Assembly (NCBI GenBank): GCA_017649605.1 | Contig: JAGCGL010000134.1 | Location: forward strand, 1 to 46,153 | Direction of reading: 5' to 3' | DNA from: Spirochaetia bacterium | GTDB taxonomy: Bacteria; Spirochaetota; Spirochaetia; CADAEX01 | Length of the DNA: 46,153 bases | Part shown: in pieces, positions 7,536-15,771 of the stretch | Numbering within the stretch: position 1 is the first letter of the stretch | How the letters are laid out: each line of letters starts with the position of its first letter | Program-made: the position numbers and the translations under genes | The notes under the pieces: model-generated | Told to the model about the DNA's origin: nothing | Seen by the model: the letters and a program-made list of their open reading frames with translations, nothing else | The model's database searches: none

Positions 7536-9647
7536 GTGAGGAAGATAGTATCGATATTTACATTGCTATTAACTCTTCTCCTCATCCTTGCTGGTTGCGA
7601 CAACGGATCAGTATCCGATTCTTCTGTTCCTAATAAGTCCAGCGGCTTGGTAAAGGTATGTCTTACTGTGGACGGCGATTCTTCTGATATTCAGAAGTCT
7701 GTGTCTGCAACCGGCAGCTACTGGACAAGCTTTACATATCAGTACAATGCAGTTCCCCAGTGGATAGATCCGGCCGGCACCAGAATCCATGGTGCTACAG
7801 ACTGGCTCCCCATAAACTATTCTGCAGGAATGAGCATCGGCTACTATTCCCCTGGTCCATGGGTGTTTGGCATCCGGATAAAAAATGGTTCCAGCGTTAT
7901 TTACGAAGGTTTCTCCGATGTTGTGAATGTTGAAAACACTTCCGTGAACGTTGATGTGCTGGTCAACAAGCTTGTTACCGATGCCGTGGCCGGCTCTGTA
8001 CGCATAGCAGTTACAGCTCCTGCCGCTGTGGATGACACCTTGAGCATTTCATATACAGGCACAGCTTCAGGCGGTCCTTTTGATGTGACTGCCACAAGCG
8101 CTTCCGACAGATATCCATTTGAATATACAGTAAGTGGGCTGAACCCAGGAACCTATAACTTCACATTGACCCATTCGGCAGGCGATATAGAGGGAAATAT
8201 AGAAGTAGTTATGCCTGCAGATGCAATGGCAGTCATCAGCGGCCACATGGATAACGGAATCTGGCAGCTTGGGTGCATAACTCCGAAAATCTATGGCATA
8301 AATCTGACTTTTGACGACGAGAAGGGAGTTGTTCATCCTAATGCCACATCTGCAGCTGCCGGCGACCTGGTCACAGTCTATGTTAAAGCCCTGAGCGGCT
8401 CCGAGCTGCACGATGTCTCGATAACATGGGGAACTCCCGCAAAGACAATCACCCCAATCATAAGCGGAGACTTGTATTCATTTACAATGCCTGATGGCGC
8501 GGTGAACTTTGAGGCAACCTTCACATCAGACCAAGACCCTGATATTAATATCACTTATTTCAAATATATAATTGATGCCCTGTATGATGCTTATCCTGTC
8601 ACATCCTTCAGCAGGTCTGCTGTTGAACCGCAGGGGGTGGAGTATGTCGGAATAAAGAATGTCAAAATATGGTATGATAATAATGGCCATATCTACTGGC
8701 ATTCTGACAAAGTGGGCAACACATTCAAGTTCAAGGCAGGTTCAATGGCCGATTTCTTCAGGGAACAGACCGATTATACTTCTATAGACCTGACAGGAAT
8801 TGATACCTCGGCTGTAACCAATATGTCCCATATGTTCTACGGCTGCATAGGATTGACATCAGTTACTTTGGATTCGGAAAAAGTGACAGATTCCGGAGAT
8901 CCAAGATTTGGCAAGTTCCTTCATTTTAATACTGCTAATGTGACAGATATGTCCTACATGTTCTCAAGTACTGCTCTTGATGGCTCTGGTGCGGGCACAA
9001 AGAAGATGAATATCAGAAGTCTGGATGTCAGCGGTCTTGACACTTCCAGTGTCACAAATATGAGCCATATGTTCTACCTGTGCTCCAACAGCAACCTTAC
9101 CACACTGAATGTATCAGGCTTCAATACTTCAAATGTAACTGATATGTCCTACATGTTCGCCTGCTGGAGAGACCACCCAAGCTTCGTGACAGCAGTAAAT
9201 ATGAGCAACTGGGACTTCTCGAAGGTCACAACAGTAAACAGAATGTTTGACCGCTGCGAAAATGTAGTCATAACATTCCCGACTTATACAGAATTGAAAA
9301 ATATTGAAGATATTCTCTATTGGTTCAGCCATTGTTTCCAGCTTACAGGAGCACAGCTTCAGGCATTTATTGCCGGATGGGATTTCTCAGAGCATAAAAA
9401 TAAGGCTGCACTTCAAACTCTATTTAGTAAGACTGCATCTGGTAATGATGAGAGTGTTCCAAACAATAGAATTATGGGAAGTGATATGAATCCAAACAAT
9501 AAGCCTGCCGATTTTGGTACACGTTTTACATGTCCGACATATTCCAGCGATGATCCTGAGTATGTAAACCCTATTACTGTGCTTTATGTTGGTGGAAACT
9601 TAGGCGATGTTAAATATCAGCGCCTTACAACAGTGGCAACCCCATAA
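7536..9647 (+). CDS. BspA-like (DUF285) surface lipoprotein, tandem paralogue
   Basis: A 703-residue protein with a classic lipobox LAGC (Cys21). It has the same architecture as the preceding gene, with near-identical stretches (CDNGSVSDSS; VNVDVLVNKL compared with VNVLVNKI). The two N-modules are followed by DUF285 repeats from about 350 (IDTSAVTNMSHMF, NTANVTDMSYMF, LDTSSVTNMSHMF, NTSNVTDMSYMF) and the tail LYVGGNLGDVKYQRLTT. I prefer GTG 7536 because AAGGAG (7524-7529) is 6 bases upstream; TTG 7533 is possible. The previous stop is at 7530-7532, so the genes are coupled and probably arose by tandem duplication. Confidence 0.9.
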   Translation: MRKIVSIFTLLLTLLLILAGCDNGSVSDSSVPNKSSGLVKVCLTVDGDSSDIQKSVSATGSYWTSFTYQYNAVPQWIDPAGTRIHGATDWLPINYSAGMSIGYYSPGPWVFGIRIKNGSSVIYEGFSDVVNVENTSVNVDVLVNKLVTDAVAGSVRIAVTAPAAVDDTLSISYTGTASGGPFDVTATSASDRYPFEYTVSGLNPGTYNFTLTHSAGDIEGNIEVVMPADAMAVISGHMDNGIWQLGCITPKIYGINLTFDDEKGVVHPNATSAAAGDLVTVYVKALSGSELHDVSITWGTPAKTITPIISGDLYSFTMPDGAVNFEATFTSDQDPDINITYFKYIIDALYDAYPVTSFSRSAVEPQGVEYVGIKNVKIWYDNNGHIYWHSDKVGNTFKFKAGSMADFFREQTDYTSIDLTGIDTSAVTNMSHMFYGCIGLTSVTLDSEKVTDSGDPRFGKFLHFNTANVTDMSYMFSSTALDGSGAGTKKMNIRSLDVSGLDTSSVTNMSHMFYLCSNSNLTTLNVSGFNTSNVTDMSYMFACWRDHPSFVTAVNMSNWDFSKVTTVNRMFDRCENVVITFPTYTELKNIEDILYWFSHCFQLTGAQLQAFIAGWDFSEHKNKAALQTLFSKTASGNDESVPNNRIMGSDMNPNNKPADFGTRFTCPTYSSDDPEYVNPITVLYVGGNLGDVKYQRLTTVATP

Positions 9648-9658
9648 AATTGAATATT

Positions 9659-10048
9659 ATGCTTAAGAAGGTCTTGTTTTTACTGCTGCTGGTTTTTACT
9701 CTAAGTCTTTTCATCTCCTGCGATGGCGGCTTTCCCTTTATAAGCGAGATGTGGGAAAAAAACAGTCACTCGGGTGGCGGAGGCGGGTCTCATACAATAA
9801 CTGTGAAGGCTGAACCAGCAGCAAAATACTACAGTGATATTACTCCTTTGCCGGATCCAGCGCTTACCTATACATTCAACCCCGATCCGCTGCCAAGCGG
9901 AATCTCCTTTACAGGGAGCCTTAGAAGGGATCCTGGGGAGGATATAGGCACCTATGTCATACGGCAGGGTACTCTGGAGCTTTCCGGAAGAAACGCCGAC
10001 AAATATACAATCAAATTTATCACCAGTGTTTTCTCTATCATCTATTAA
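9659..10048 (+). CDS. Small single-MBG-domain lipoprotein
   Basis: A 129-residue protein with lipobox LFISC (Cys21) and a Gly/Ser/His linker (SHSGGGGGSH). It has one MBG-type beta-grasp module (about 45-128) with the signature YYSD, DPALTYTF, LPSGISFTGSLRRDPGEDIG, TYVIRQGTLELSG and YTIKF. The same module occurs seven times in the 12173 protein. No Shine-Dalgarno is visible. ATG 9659 or TTG 9650 lies just after the preceding stop, so translation is probably coupled. Its function is unknown. It may be a minimal surface module or a donor and recipient for recombination with the large MBG protein. Confidence 0.8.
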   Translation: MLKKVLFLLLLVFTLSLFISCDGGFPFISEMWEKNSHSGGGGGSHTITVKAEPAAKYYSDITPLPDPALTYTFNPDPLPSGISFTGSLRRDPGEDIGTYVIRQGTLELSGRNADKYTIKFITSVFSIIY

Positions 10049-10196
10049 CTGAATTTGCTATAAAAAGCCACCAATGTTGGTATTTCTCTATGTTTCTTTC
10101 ATATTTCCTCGATTTTTCTGATATTTTTATATTGGATAAAATGTTGCAACATAAGCATTTATAAAAAAAGTTTCAAAATTTTCAAAAATTTCTTCT

Positions 10197-10223
10197 GCGT
10201 TTCTATTGACAGATTAGAAACGC
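10197..10223 (+). promoter_or_regulatory. Promoter with inverted-repeat operator
   Basis: GCGTTTCT (10197-10204) and AGAAACGC (10216-10223) form a perfect inverted repeat that exactly flanks a TTGACA -35 hexamer (10206-10211). The -10 element is less certain (TATAGT 10224-10229 or TAATGT 10229-10234). The placement suggests a repressor covering the -35. The stretch 10049-10196 shows no gene, only AT-rich sequence and a weak ACCAA-TG-TTGGT hairpin. Confidence 0.55.
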
Positions 10224-10248
10224 TATAGTAATGTTGATATTGTAAACA

Positions 10249-10269
10249 GAAACGTTGGTGAAACGTTTC
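10249..10269 (+). promoter_or_regulatory. GAAACGTT repeat and GAAACGTTTC palindrome
   Basis: GAAACGTT (10249-10256) is followed by the perfect palindrome GAAACGTTTC (10260-10269) in the leader of the 10289 gene, just before AAGGAG. The core resembles LacI-family operators in form and shares AGAAACG with the upstream inverted repeat, so one regulator may bind several half sites. Confidence 0.45.
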
Positions 10270-10288
10270 CAAAGAAAAGGAGAAGAAA

Positions 10289-10729
10289 ATGAGAAACTTC
10301 AGACAGGTAGTTAAGATGATGGTTATGGCAATAGCAATGGGAGCACTTTTCTGTTCCTGCAACATGGTGGGAGGATCCGAATATTACGATGCAGCTTCCC
10401 CAAAGGCATCCGGCATCAGTGGATCTGTTGCAAATGGCCCATCCCAGACCCCCGCATTCTCCATCAAGCTGCCATCTGTCAAAGTATCTCTTTCTGGCGA
10501 TGACTATGTTTTCCAGAGCGAGACAGAAACTGCAGTCATTACAGCTGAAGCATCCGAAGGTGCAGTACTTTCATGGTATGTTAATGGTATGGAACAGGCT
10601 GGCCAGAGTGGAACCACCTTCGAGCTTAACTGCGCGTTTCCTGGAGTATATGATGTTACCTGTATAGCAATAAGCGCCGATGGCAAGCTGTGCAGATCTG
10701 CATCGAAGCATATAACTGTATATCCGTAA
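10289..10729 (+). CDS. Small PKD/Ig-like lipoprotein
   Basis: A 146-residue protein with lipobox LFCSC (Cys24). A Ser/Pro-rich linker leads to one Ig/PKD-like domain (about 60-146) with SWYVNGMEQAG and GVYDVTCIAISADGK. It is homologous to the corresponding domain of the 3898 lipoprotein (YQWFING, GMYVITCAAID). ATG 10289 has AAGGAG nearby. It has its own promoter bearing inverted repeats and its own terminator, so it is a monocistronic and probably specifically regulated member of the cluster. No function is known. Confidence 0.8.
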   Translation: MRNFRQVVKMMVMAIAMGALFCSCNMVGGSEYYDAASPKASGISGSVANGPSQTPAFSIKLPSVKVSLSGDDYVFQSETETAVITAEASEGAVLSWYVNGMEQAGQSGTTFELNCAFPGVYDVTCIAISADGKLCRSASKHITVYP

Positions 10730-10749
10730 CAGAGCGGTAAATAGAAGGG

Positions 10750-10776
10750 GCTCCCAGCTATGGGAGCTTTTTTTTT
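10750..10776 (+). terminator. Rho-independent terminator
   Basis: Stem GCTCCCA (10750-10756) with TGGGAGC (10761-10767), loop GCTA, followed by nine T residues. It ends the 10289 transcript. Confidence 0.9.
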
Positions 10777-10789
10777 GCATTTTTTCTCT

Positions 10790-10801
10790 CCCCCCCCCCC
10801 C
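10790..10801 (+). repeat. Poly-C tract of 12
   Basis: Twelve consecutive C residues (poly-G on the other strand) directly abut a TTGCCC hexamer at 10802-10807. That hexamer lies 17 bases from TAAAAT (10825-10830), the likely promoter of the 10877 gene. Such tracts vary by slipped-strand mispairing, and in Treponema pallidum poly-G runs near promoters are known to alter transcription. Confidence 0.85.
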
Positions 10802-10830
10802 TTGCCCCGCGTTGGTATATAGTATAAAAT
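10802..10830 (+). promoter_or_regulatory. Candidate promoter of the 10877-15061 genes
   Basis: TTGCCC (10802-10807), a 17-base spacer and TAAAAT (10825-10830) are the best-spaced hexamers. Other AT-rich -10 candidates overlap (TATAAA 10823-10828). The upstream edge is the poly-C run, which could affect promoter strength. Confidence 0.45.
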
Positions 10831-10876
10831 ATTATAGTTAGTGCATTTACTGATTTTTAATAGATAGGAATTTATT

Positions 10877-12157
10877 TTGAAGAAATTAGTAATAGCAGCT
10901 GCAGTTATTCTCGCTTTGTTGGCGGCTGCCGGTATACTTATAGTAAAGAATAAAGACTCATCTTCCGAAGGCGGCGCTTCACAGCCCAATGTCAGAATCA
11001 TGGAAGATAATACCATGACACCCGACCCGGCCTTCGATGAATCCTTAAGGCAGATTGACGAGCTTAAGGCCCAGTTGGAACAGCTTGAGCAGGAGAAAGG
11101 GCAGGTTGAGTTCGACCGTGCCGCGCTCCAGGCAGAACAGGAAAATCTCCAGAAACGGATAGCTTCCTTGGAGGAGCAGAATAGGTATCTCCGCAGTAGA
11201 AATGGTGACTTGAGCGATGGCAGCCAGCGGCTCCAGGGTGATGTTTCTTCCCGGGGAAAAGAGATAGCCGAAAGAGATGCAGAAATAGCAGCTCTGAACG
11301 AGCAGATTGCCCGGCTTGAAAAAGAGAAAGAGACCCAGGATGTAGCGATAGTTGCTATGAACGAGCAGATTGCACTGCTTAATGAGACAAAAGCGGCTCA
11401 TGATGCAGAAATAGCTGCCCGGGACAAAGAGCTGGCTTCTAAAAGAGATGCAATGGTCGAACGTGGTGAGGAGATTGCGCGGCTTAATGACAGGATTGCC
11501 CATCTGGAGGCGGAGAGAGATCTCAACTACACTGCTTATCAGAAGGCACTTGCACAAGTTAATGAATATAGGGAATCCCTTGAAAGAAGGGATCGGGCAT
11601 TGACTTCGGCCGAGACTGCCGGTAACCTTCATGTCAACCGGAAAGGCGAGCTGGTCAATACTTTCAACGTTCTCCCTCCTGGACAGTCAAGGAATATCCT
11701 TGGTATCAAGTTCGGAAAGCGCGATTTTGACATTGAAGGTACACTTGCCCTTATGCCTCACTGGTTCCTTGTTGCCGAAGTCGGCGCATCCGAGGCTCCC
11801 GACGACTTTGTGCGGGATGAGTTCCCGGGCTACGATGCAGACCATGCGTTCTTCTATGATGCGCTATTTGGAACAGGCTTAAACTATCGCTTCAACAGAA
11901 TCCAGAGCCAACCTAACATATATATAAACACTATGCTGGGCCCAGCATGGTTCGTCTATAAGGATGATGGTGATATCGAGATGAAAACCTACTTTATGTG
12001 GCGGAATTCTGTGGGCTTTGATCTGACGCTGCATAAGCACCTGCAGCTTACCGGAGATTTCGGTGCGGATTGGATTCCTGATTATGGATTCACACCACGT
12101 ATCACATTAGGTCTTCTCTGGAGTTTCAGCAACAGCTGGGATATAATCGGAAAATAA
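10877..12157 (+). CDS. Membrane-anchored coiled-coil protein with C-terminal putative outer-membrane beta-barrel (paralogue 2)
   Basis: A 426-residue paralogue of the 2564 protein. It has an N-terminal helix (about 3-23, LLAAAGILIVK) with no obvious cleavage site, a coiled coil longer than that of paralogue 1 (about 48-245) with repeated EIAALNEQIARLEKE-like heptads, and a C-terminal domain (about 265-426) that shares MPHWFLV, EAPDDFV, ADHAF, LFGTGLN and FDLTLHK with paralogue 1 and ends RITLGLLWSFSNSWDI. The start is TTG at 10877; a nearby AGGA gives weak Shine-Dalgarno support. It lies 15 bases upstream of the large MBG/DUF285 lipoprotein and is probably co-transcribed with it. It may span or tether the envelope layers (inference). 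Confidence 0.85.
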   Translation: MKKLVIAAAVILALLAAAGILIVKNKDSSSEGGASQPNVRIMEDNTMTPDPAFDESLRQIDELKAQLEQLEQEKGQVEFDRAALQAEQENLQKRIASLEEQNRYLRSRNGDLSDGSQRLQGDVSSRGKEIAERDAEIAALNEQIARLEKEKETQDVAIVAMNEQIALLNETKAAHDAEIAARDKELASKRDAMVERGEEIARLNDRIAHLEAERDLNYTAYQKALAQVNEYRESLERRDRALTSAETAGNLHVNRKGELVNTFNVLPPGQSRNILGIKFGKRDFDIEGTLALMPHWFLVAEVGASEAPDDFVRDEFPGYDADHAFFYDALFGTGLNYRFNRIQSQPNIYINTMLGPAWFVYKDDGDIEMKTYFMWRNSVGFDLTLHKHLQLTGDFGADWIPDYGFTPRITLGLLWSFSNSWDIIGK

Positions 12158-12172
12158 TAAAAGGGAAATTTT

Positions 12173-15061
12173 ATGAAAAAGATATTTTTTTCTGTTTTAA
12201 TATTGATACTCTTGGCTGTCATGGCCTGTGATAACGGTGGCGTTGCTTTTGTCAATGATATTAAGCCGCTTCCTTCATCGACTCATACAGAGGGGGAAGG
12301 CTACTCTACTGTTATATTTGTCACAGCAGATGACAAGGAAAAAATATATGACCCCGATGATCCTCAGGGAAGGATAGAGCCTGATCCGGAATTTACCTAT
12401 ACCCATATTCCTCAGGAGCTGCCACCGGGAGTGGAACTCACAGGAAACTTGATCCGGGTTGCAGGAGAAGAGGCTGGAGAGTATGAGATCAAGCAGGGCT
12501 CACTGGCTCTTACCGGAGAAAATGGTCCCAAATATACATTGGTTTTTATCGGAGCCAAGCTCACTATCTACGAGAAAGGTATTGTAACTGTCATTGCCAA
12601 GAACAAGGATAAATTCCAGGGCGACCCTGATCCACTGGAATTGGATTATTATATAGCTCCAAGCAAAGAATCTCTGCAGCTTATCGGTATCACTGTCGAA
12701 GGTAAGCTTGCCCGTACACCTGGAGAAGAAACCGGAGATTATGCAATCAGCCAGGGAACATTGGCTCTGGCAGGAACTGATGCCGGAGACTGGAAGATTA
12801 AATTTACTCCTGCTACTCTCCATATTGCCCCTATGGGCGAGATCTTAGTCAGAGCAATAAGCTTCGAGAAGTTCTATGGAGAAGCTGATCCTATATTCTC
12901 ATTTACATTAACCCCGGCAGCACTTCCGGCAGGGCTTTCCCTAAACGGTGCTCTTTCCCGCGATCCTGGAAAGACTGCGGGCGATTACTATATCAAGCCG
13001 GGAACATTGGCTCTCTCCGGTTCTGCTACAGACGGCAGGCCGTATCACCTTGCCTTTGACGAAATTACACCTGGCAGCGGCAACCTTGCAACTCTTACTA
13101 TCAAACCTAAAACTGTCACTGTGACAGCCACCTCCTTCACCAGAGTATTCAACTCGGAATACCCGACACTCACCTATACTAACGATCTTAGTCTGCCGGA
13201 TTCTGCTTTCACAGGAGCATTGGAATGCGATGCCGCAGACATGAGCGTTGTAGGATCATTTGCCATAAGGCAAGGCTCATTGGCTATGAGCACTGCAACC
13301 GATGGTGCCGGAGAAAGGTATGTGGACAACTACAGCATTGATTTTATAAACGGCACCCTCTCAATCACCGACAACAACATAATTACTGTAAATGCAAATG
13401 CCCAGAGTAAATTCTATGGAGATGATGATCCTGTTCTCTCATACACTCCAACCGAAGCTCTTCCAGCAGGTCTCAGCTTTACAGGTGAACCTACCCGGGA
13501 TCCTGGCAGCAATGTAGGCACCTATGCCATCAGGCAGGGAACTTTGGCTCTTACCGGTACAAATGCAGAGCATTATACTATTGCATTTGTCAACTCAACC
13601 TTGACCATAAATAAAAAAGCTTTGGCTGTCATCCCTTCAACTGGCCAGAGCAGAATTTATGGTGCAGCTGATCCGGCAAATTACACCTTTGCCACAGACC
13701 CTATTGTTGATCAGGCGTCGGCCTTTGGAAGTACAAAGCTGAGCAGAGCTGCTGGAGATGTGGTAGGCGATTATGCCATCACTCAGGGTAATCTGACGCT
13801 TCAGGGAAATTATGCGACAAACTATGAAATAGCTTTTGACAATTCCAAGACATTTACAATTACCCCATGCCCGGTTGTAATCACAATATATCCTACAAGC
13901 AAGGTAAAGGATGACGATGATCCTGAATTTGACTTTGAGCCGACTCCAGCATCACTTAAGGATGTTGACAGCTGGAAAACTACAGTCTTCTCCGGCAGCC
14001 TTACCCGAGACAATGCAGGAACTCCGGAAGGCGAGGCTGTAGGAAACTACACTATCAGACAGGGTACTTTGGCCCTTAAGACAGGTTTCTACGCCACTAA
14101 CTATCAGATTACATCTGTGCAGACTTCAACATTGCGTATAACTGCCCCAGGCCCAGTCAACATCTCAGACCCGGTCAAATACATGAAGCCTATAATAACA
14201 GAACTGCATGATACTTATGCACAGCCTGGTGCCACATTCAGAAAGGCAGACGGCCCACTGAAACGGGATCCGGGAACCGGAGAATACCCTGCAAATGTAG
14301 AGGGAGAAACCTTCCTGGGAAGCTTCGCCTACTGGTATGACAGCAGCAGCAACACTGTATTCTATTACTATGGTGGTGATGTATATCTGTATGGTGACTG
14401 CCACAACCTGTTTGAAGGTTGTTATAAGTATACAACTATGGATATGACAGGATTCAATACCCAGTATGTCACAAATATGTCTCAGATGTTCTTCCTCTGC
14501 TATAACGTTACGAACCTTGATCTTTCAGGCTGGAGCTTTGATAGCGTATCCAATATGGCGAATATGTTTGACCGGTGCGAGAAACTGGAGACTATATCAT
14601 TCAGTCCAGGCGGAGTGGATTTGAGCAGAGTTACCTATATGAACTGGATGTTTGCTCATAACTTCTATATGACTCCTACAAAGCTCAGGGCTATTATTGC
14701 TCAGTGGAAGGTTAAGAACAATGGTGTTGTCAATACTATCTTTACCGATGACTATAGCAACAGCCCAACTGATAAACTTAGAAATGATGATAATAGCCCT
14801 CATCCCGCTGGAGCGAACAGATTGATAAGCATTGACATGAGAAATAATAACCCGTCAGGAATTTCTAGTAGCAAAATCAGTGAATATATCCCAGATAGAG
14901 TTATTCCTAGTTCAAATGGATATTCCGGTTCTCCTCCTTCAAAGGCGTTTGATTCCGACTTTGAGGCGTATGAAACTGCCGATGGTGTTGAATTGTATCT
15001 TGGAAGTCCTGGAACCATAAAAGGGCAGCGTCTTAACTTGATACCTGCAGGTGAACGGTAA
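12173..15061 (+). CDS. Large surface lipoprotein: seven MBG modules plus BspA-like DUF285 repeats
   Basis: A 962-residue lipoprotein with lipobox VMAC (Cys19). Seven consecutive MBG-type beta-grasp modules (about 35-655) each end in a short strand: LTIYEKG, LHIAPMG, LTIKPK, LSITDN, LTINKK, FTITPCP and LRITAPGP. Most carry the hallmark D-P-F-Y and GTLALTG motifs. A DUF285/BspA-like region follows (about 665-930; FNTQYVTNMSQMF, WSFDSVSNMANMF), with the tail LYLGSPGTIKGQRL matching the other two DUF285 proteins. The MBG region is probably an extended stalk presenting the DUF285 domain away from the cell (inference). A bidirectional terminator follows. Confidence 0.9.
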   Translation: MKKIFFSVLILILLAVMACDNGGVAFVNDIKPLPSSTHTEGEGYSTVIFVTADDKEKIYDPDDPQGRIEPDPEFTYTHIPQELPPGVELTGNLIRVAGEEAGEYEIKQGSLALTGENGPKYTLVFIGAKLTIYEKGIVTVIAKNKDKFQGDPDPLELDYYIAPSKESLQLIGITVEGKLARTPGEETGDYAISQGTLALAGTDAGDWKIKFTPATLHIAPMGEILVRAISFEKFYGEADPIFSFTLTPAALPAGLSLNGALSRDPGKTAGDYYIKPGTLALSGSATDGRPYHLAFDEITPGSGNLATLTIKPKTVTVTATSFTRVFNSEYPTLTYTNDLSLPDSAFTGALECDAADMSVVGSFAIRQGSLAMSTATDGAGERYVDNYSIDFINGTLSITDNNIITVNANAQSKFYGDDDPVLSYTPTEALPAGLSFTGEPTRDPGSNVGTYAIRQGTLALTGTNAEHYTIAFVNSTLTINKKALAVIPSTGQSRIYGAADPANYTFATDPIVDQASAFGSTKLSRAAGDVVGDYAITQGNLTLQGNYATNYEIAFDNSKTFTITPCPVVITIYPTSKVKDDDDPEFDFEPTPASLKDVDSWKTTVFSGSLTRDNAGTPEGEAVGNYTIRQGTLALKTGFYATNYQITSVQTSTLRITAPGPVNISDPVKYMKPIITELHDTYAQPGATFRKADGPLKRDPGTGEYPANVEGETFLGSFAYWYDSSSNTVFYYYGGDVYLYGDCHNLFEGCYKYTTMDMTGFNTQYVTNMSQMFFLCYNVTNLDLSGWSFDSVSNMANMFDRCEKLETISFSPGGVDLSRVTYMNWMFAHNFYMTPTKLRAIIAQWKVKNNGVVNTIFTDDYSNSPTDKLRNDDNSPHPAGANRLISIDMRNNNPSGISSSKISEYIPDRVIPSSNGYSGSPPSKAFDSDFEAYETADGVELYLGSPGTIKGQRLNLIPAGER

Positions 15062-15067
15062 GTTTTA

Positions 15068-15101
15068 AAAAAAAGCCCAGCCATTTGGCTGGGCTTTTTT
15101 A
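15068..15101. terminator. Bidirectional terminator
   Basis: AAAAAGCCCAGCC and GGCTGGGCTTTTTT form a strong hairpin with an A-run and a T-run on the two sides. It serves both the surface cluster (plus strand) and the VapBC-like operon (minus strand). Confidence 0.9.
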
Positions 15102-15109
15102 TTGCAGAG

Positions 15110-15520
15110 TTAAATCGTATTAAGCAATGGACAGTCTATACCATTTTCATTGCATATTTTTGTAAGCCGCTGGTCCATAGTCAGCAGAATTGCCCCTGTC
15201 CTGCGGGCAAGAGTGAAATACAGCATATCAGATACAGGATGTCCAAGCCGGATAGCCTCGAACAGCGATTCTGTACTATTATCTCCGATATTTATAAAGG
15301 AATAGACAAGTTTATGGCATTGTTCAAGCAGAGTGCTCAGCTCCCCATGTTTTATCATGCCTGCTTTTGCCATCTTCCATAGCGCATTTGCACATTCTGC
15401 TTTATATAATTCTGATGAAACAATAAGATTGGAATGGAGCAGATATGCTTCTATCAGTTCGGCTTTTTCCGCTTTTCTGATCAGCTCAATGGCGGCTGAT
15501 GCATCTAATACTACAGTCAT
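15110..15520 (-). CDS. PIN-domain ribonuclease toxin (VapC-like)
   Basis: A 136-residue PIN-domain protein with the expected acidic active-site residues: D6 (VVLDASAAIEL), E42 (YKAECANAL), D98 (HPVSDMLYF) and D116 (LTMDQRL). VapC toxins are Mg-dependent RNases that often cleave tRNA or rRNA and are neutralised by the cognate antitoxin. The gene overlaps the antitoxin by 4 bases (ATGA at 15517-15520) and is transcribed from the autoregulated promoter upstream of it. All catalytic residues are present, so it looks intact. Confidence 0.88.
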   Translation of the reverse strand: MTVVLDASAAIELIRKAEKAELIEAYLLHSNLIVSSELYKAECANALWKMAKAGMIKHGELSTLLEQCHKLVYSFINIGDNSTESLFEAIRLGHPVSDMLYFTLARRTGAILLTMDQRLTKICNENGIDCPLLNTI

Positions 15521-15762
15521 CTGTCCCTATCCTCCCGTATCAGTTTTTCGGAGGTGGGGAACCTGCGATGTGGTTCTTTTATCTGAATTTTTTTGATGGT
15601 CTTGAGGGCATTCCTAAGCTGTAATTCTTTTGCATCAAGTTTGAGTGCGCTGCGGAGGAGAACAGTTGTCTGCTGGGCTATGCTCCGGTTCTCCTCTTTA
15701 GCTAAGACTACAATGGAATCATATATTCCCTGGTCGAGATTTCTTATCTGTAATGACGGCAT
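15517..15762 (-). CDS. Ribbon-helix-helix antitoxin (VapB/FitA-like)
   Basis: An 81-residue protein with an N-terminal ribbon-helix-helix DNA-binding region (MPSLQIRNLD, then helices through IAQQTTVLLRSAL). A basic, extended C-terminus (IKEPHRRFPTSEKLIRED) would wrap the PIN toxin. AGGAG precedes the ATG. An 11-base inverted repeat overlapping the -35/-10 region upstream is the expected autoregulatory operator. It overlaps the toxin gene by 4 bases. Confidence 0.85.
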   Translation of the reverse strand: MPSLQIRNLDQGIYDSIVVLAKEENRSIAQQTTVLLRSALKLDAKELQLRNALKTIKKIQIKEPHRRFPTSEKLIREDRDR

Positions 15763-15771
15763 ACTTTTCTC

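Noticed and set aside
13822..14013. Minus-strand short frames within the large MBG gene
   Set aside because: They are shadows of a repetitive coding region on the plus strand without ribosome sites.
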